Virus record (IMG/VR): IMGVR_UViG_3300037558_000964
Span: 1-30,945 of that record
Strand: one strand, 5' to 3'
Source of the DNA: a virus
DNA: 30,945 bases
Made by a program: the position numbers and the translations under genes. The first letter of the stretch is position 1, and the number at the start of each line of letters is the position of its first letter. Shown here one piece after another: positions 30,925 to 30,945 of the stretch. Below the pieces are notes generated by a model, which did no database searches, was not told where the DNA came from, and saw nothing but the letters and a program-made list of their open reading frames with translations.

Positions 30925-30945
30925 TAATGAAAATGATTCGTGTTT

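Overview
This window is part of a tailed bacteriophage genome. It most resembles the marine podovirus group typified by SAR116 phage HMO-2011. The grounds are a family A DNA polymerase with a DnaJ-type zinc finger between its exonuclease and polymerase domains, a separate small primase and DnaB-like helicase, a B12-dependent ribonucleotide reductase, MazG, a Cas4-like nuclease, large internal virion proteins with a peptidoglycan hydrolase domain, and glycine-rich tail proteins of the kind seen in marine phages. The DNA looks AT-rich by eye. A fragment at 29446-29483 is the 3' end of a tRNA that best fits an initiator tRNA-Met of alphaproteobacterial type, so the host is probably an alphaproteobacterium. 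These assignments rest on motif recognition, not on a database search.

Layout. Positions 1-18842 read rightward and look like late genes: a tail-fibre cassette (1-6172) with three glycine-rich proteins and a 2OG-Fe(II) oxygenase; a clear sigma70-type promoter (6281-6309); a coiled-coil virion protein; a lysis cassette (GH24 lysozyme with C-terminal membrane segment, a 43-aa protein, and an overlapping inner/outer spanin-like pair, 7877-9188); and then internal virion (DNA ejection) proteins (9188-18842). Two hairpins at 18846-18903 separate this from 18933-30869, which reads leftward.

The leftward block, followed in its own direction, is: integrase promoter and tyrosine integrase, a small membrane ORF, the attachment-site region (29269-29609), a promoter, small genes, primase, helicase, DNA polymerase, a candidate ssDNA-binding protein, Cas4-like nuclease, a second PD-(D/E)XK nuclease, two small conserved genes, MazG and ribonucleotide reductase. 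Most neighbours overlap by 1-11 bases or abut, as in tightly coupled phage operons. Primase, helicase, polymerase and SSB would form the replisome, the two nucleases would handle recombination or host DNA breakdown, and RNR and MazG would manage nucleotides.

The more unusual points are the tRNA-fMet-like attP, an 18-base leader element repeated ahead of leftward genes, the lysozyme with a holin-like tail, the 21-bp periodic repeat in a coiled-coil gene, an integrase lacking the usual box II histidine, and four short genes that a length cutoff would miss.
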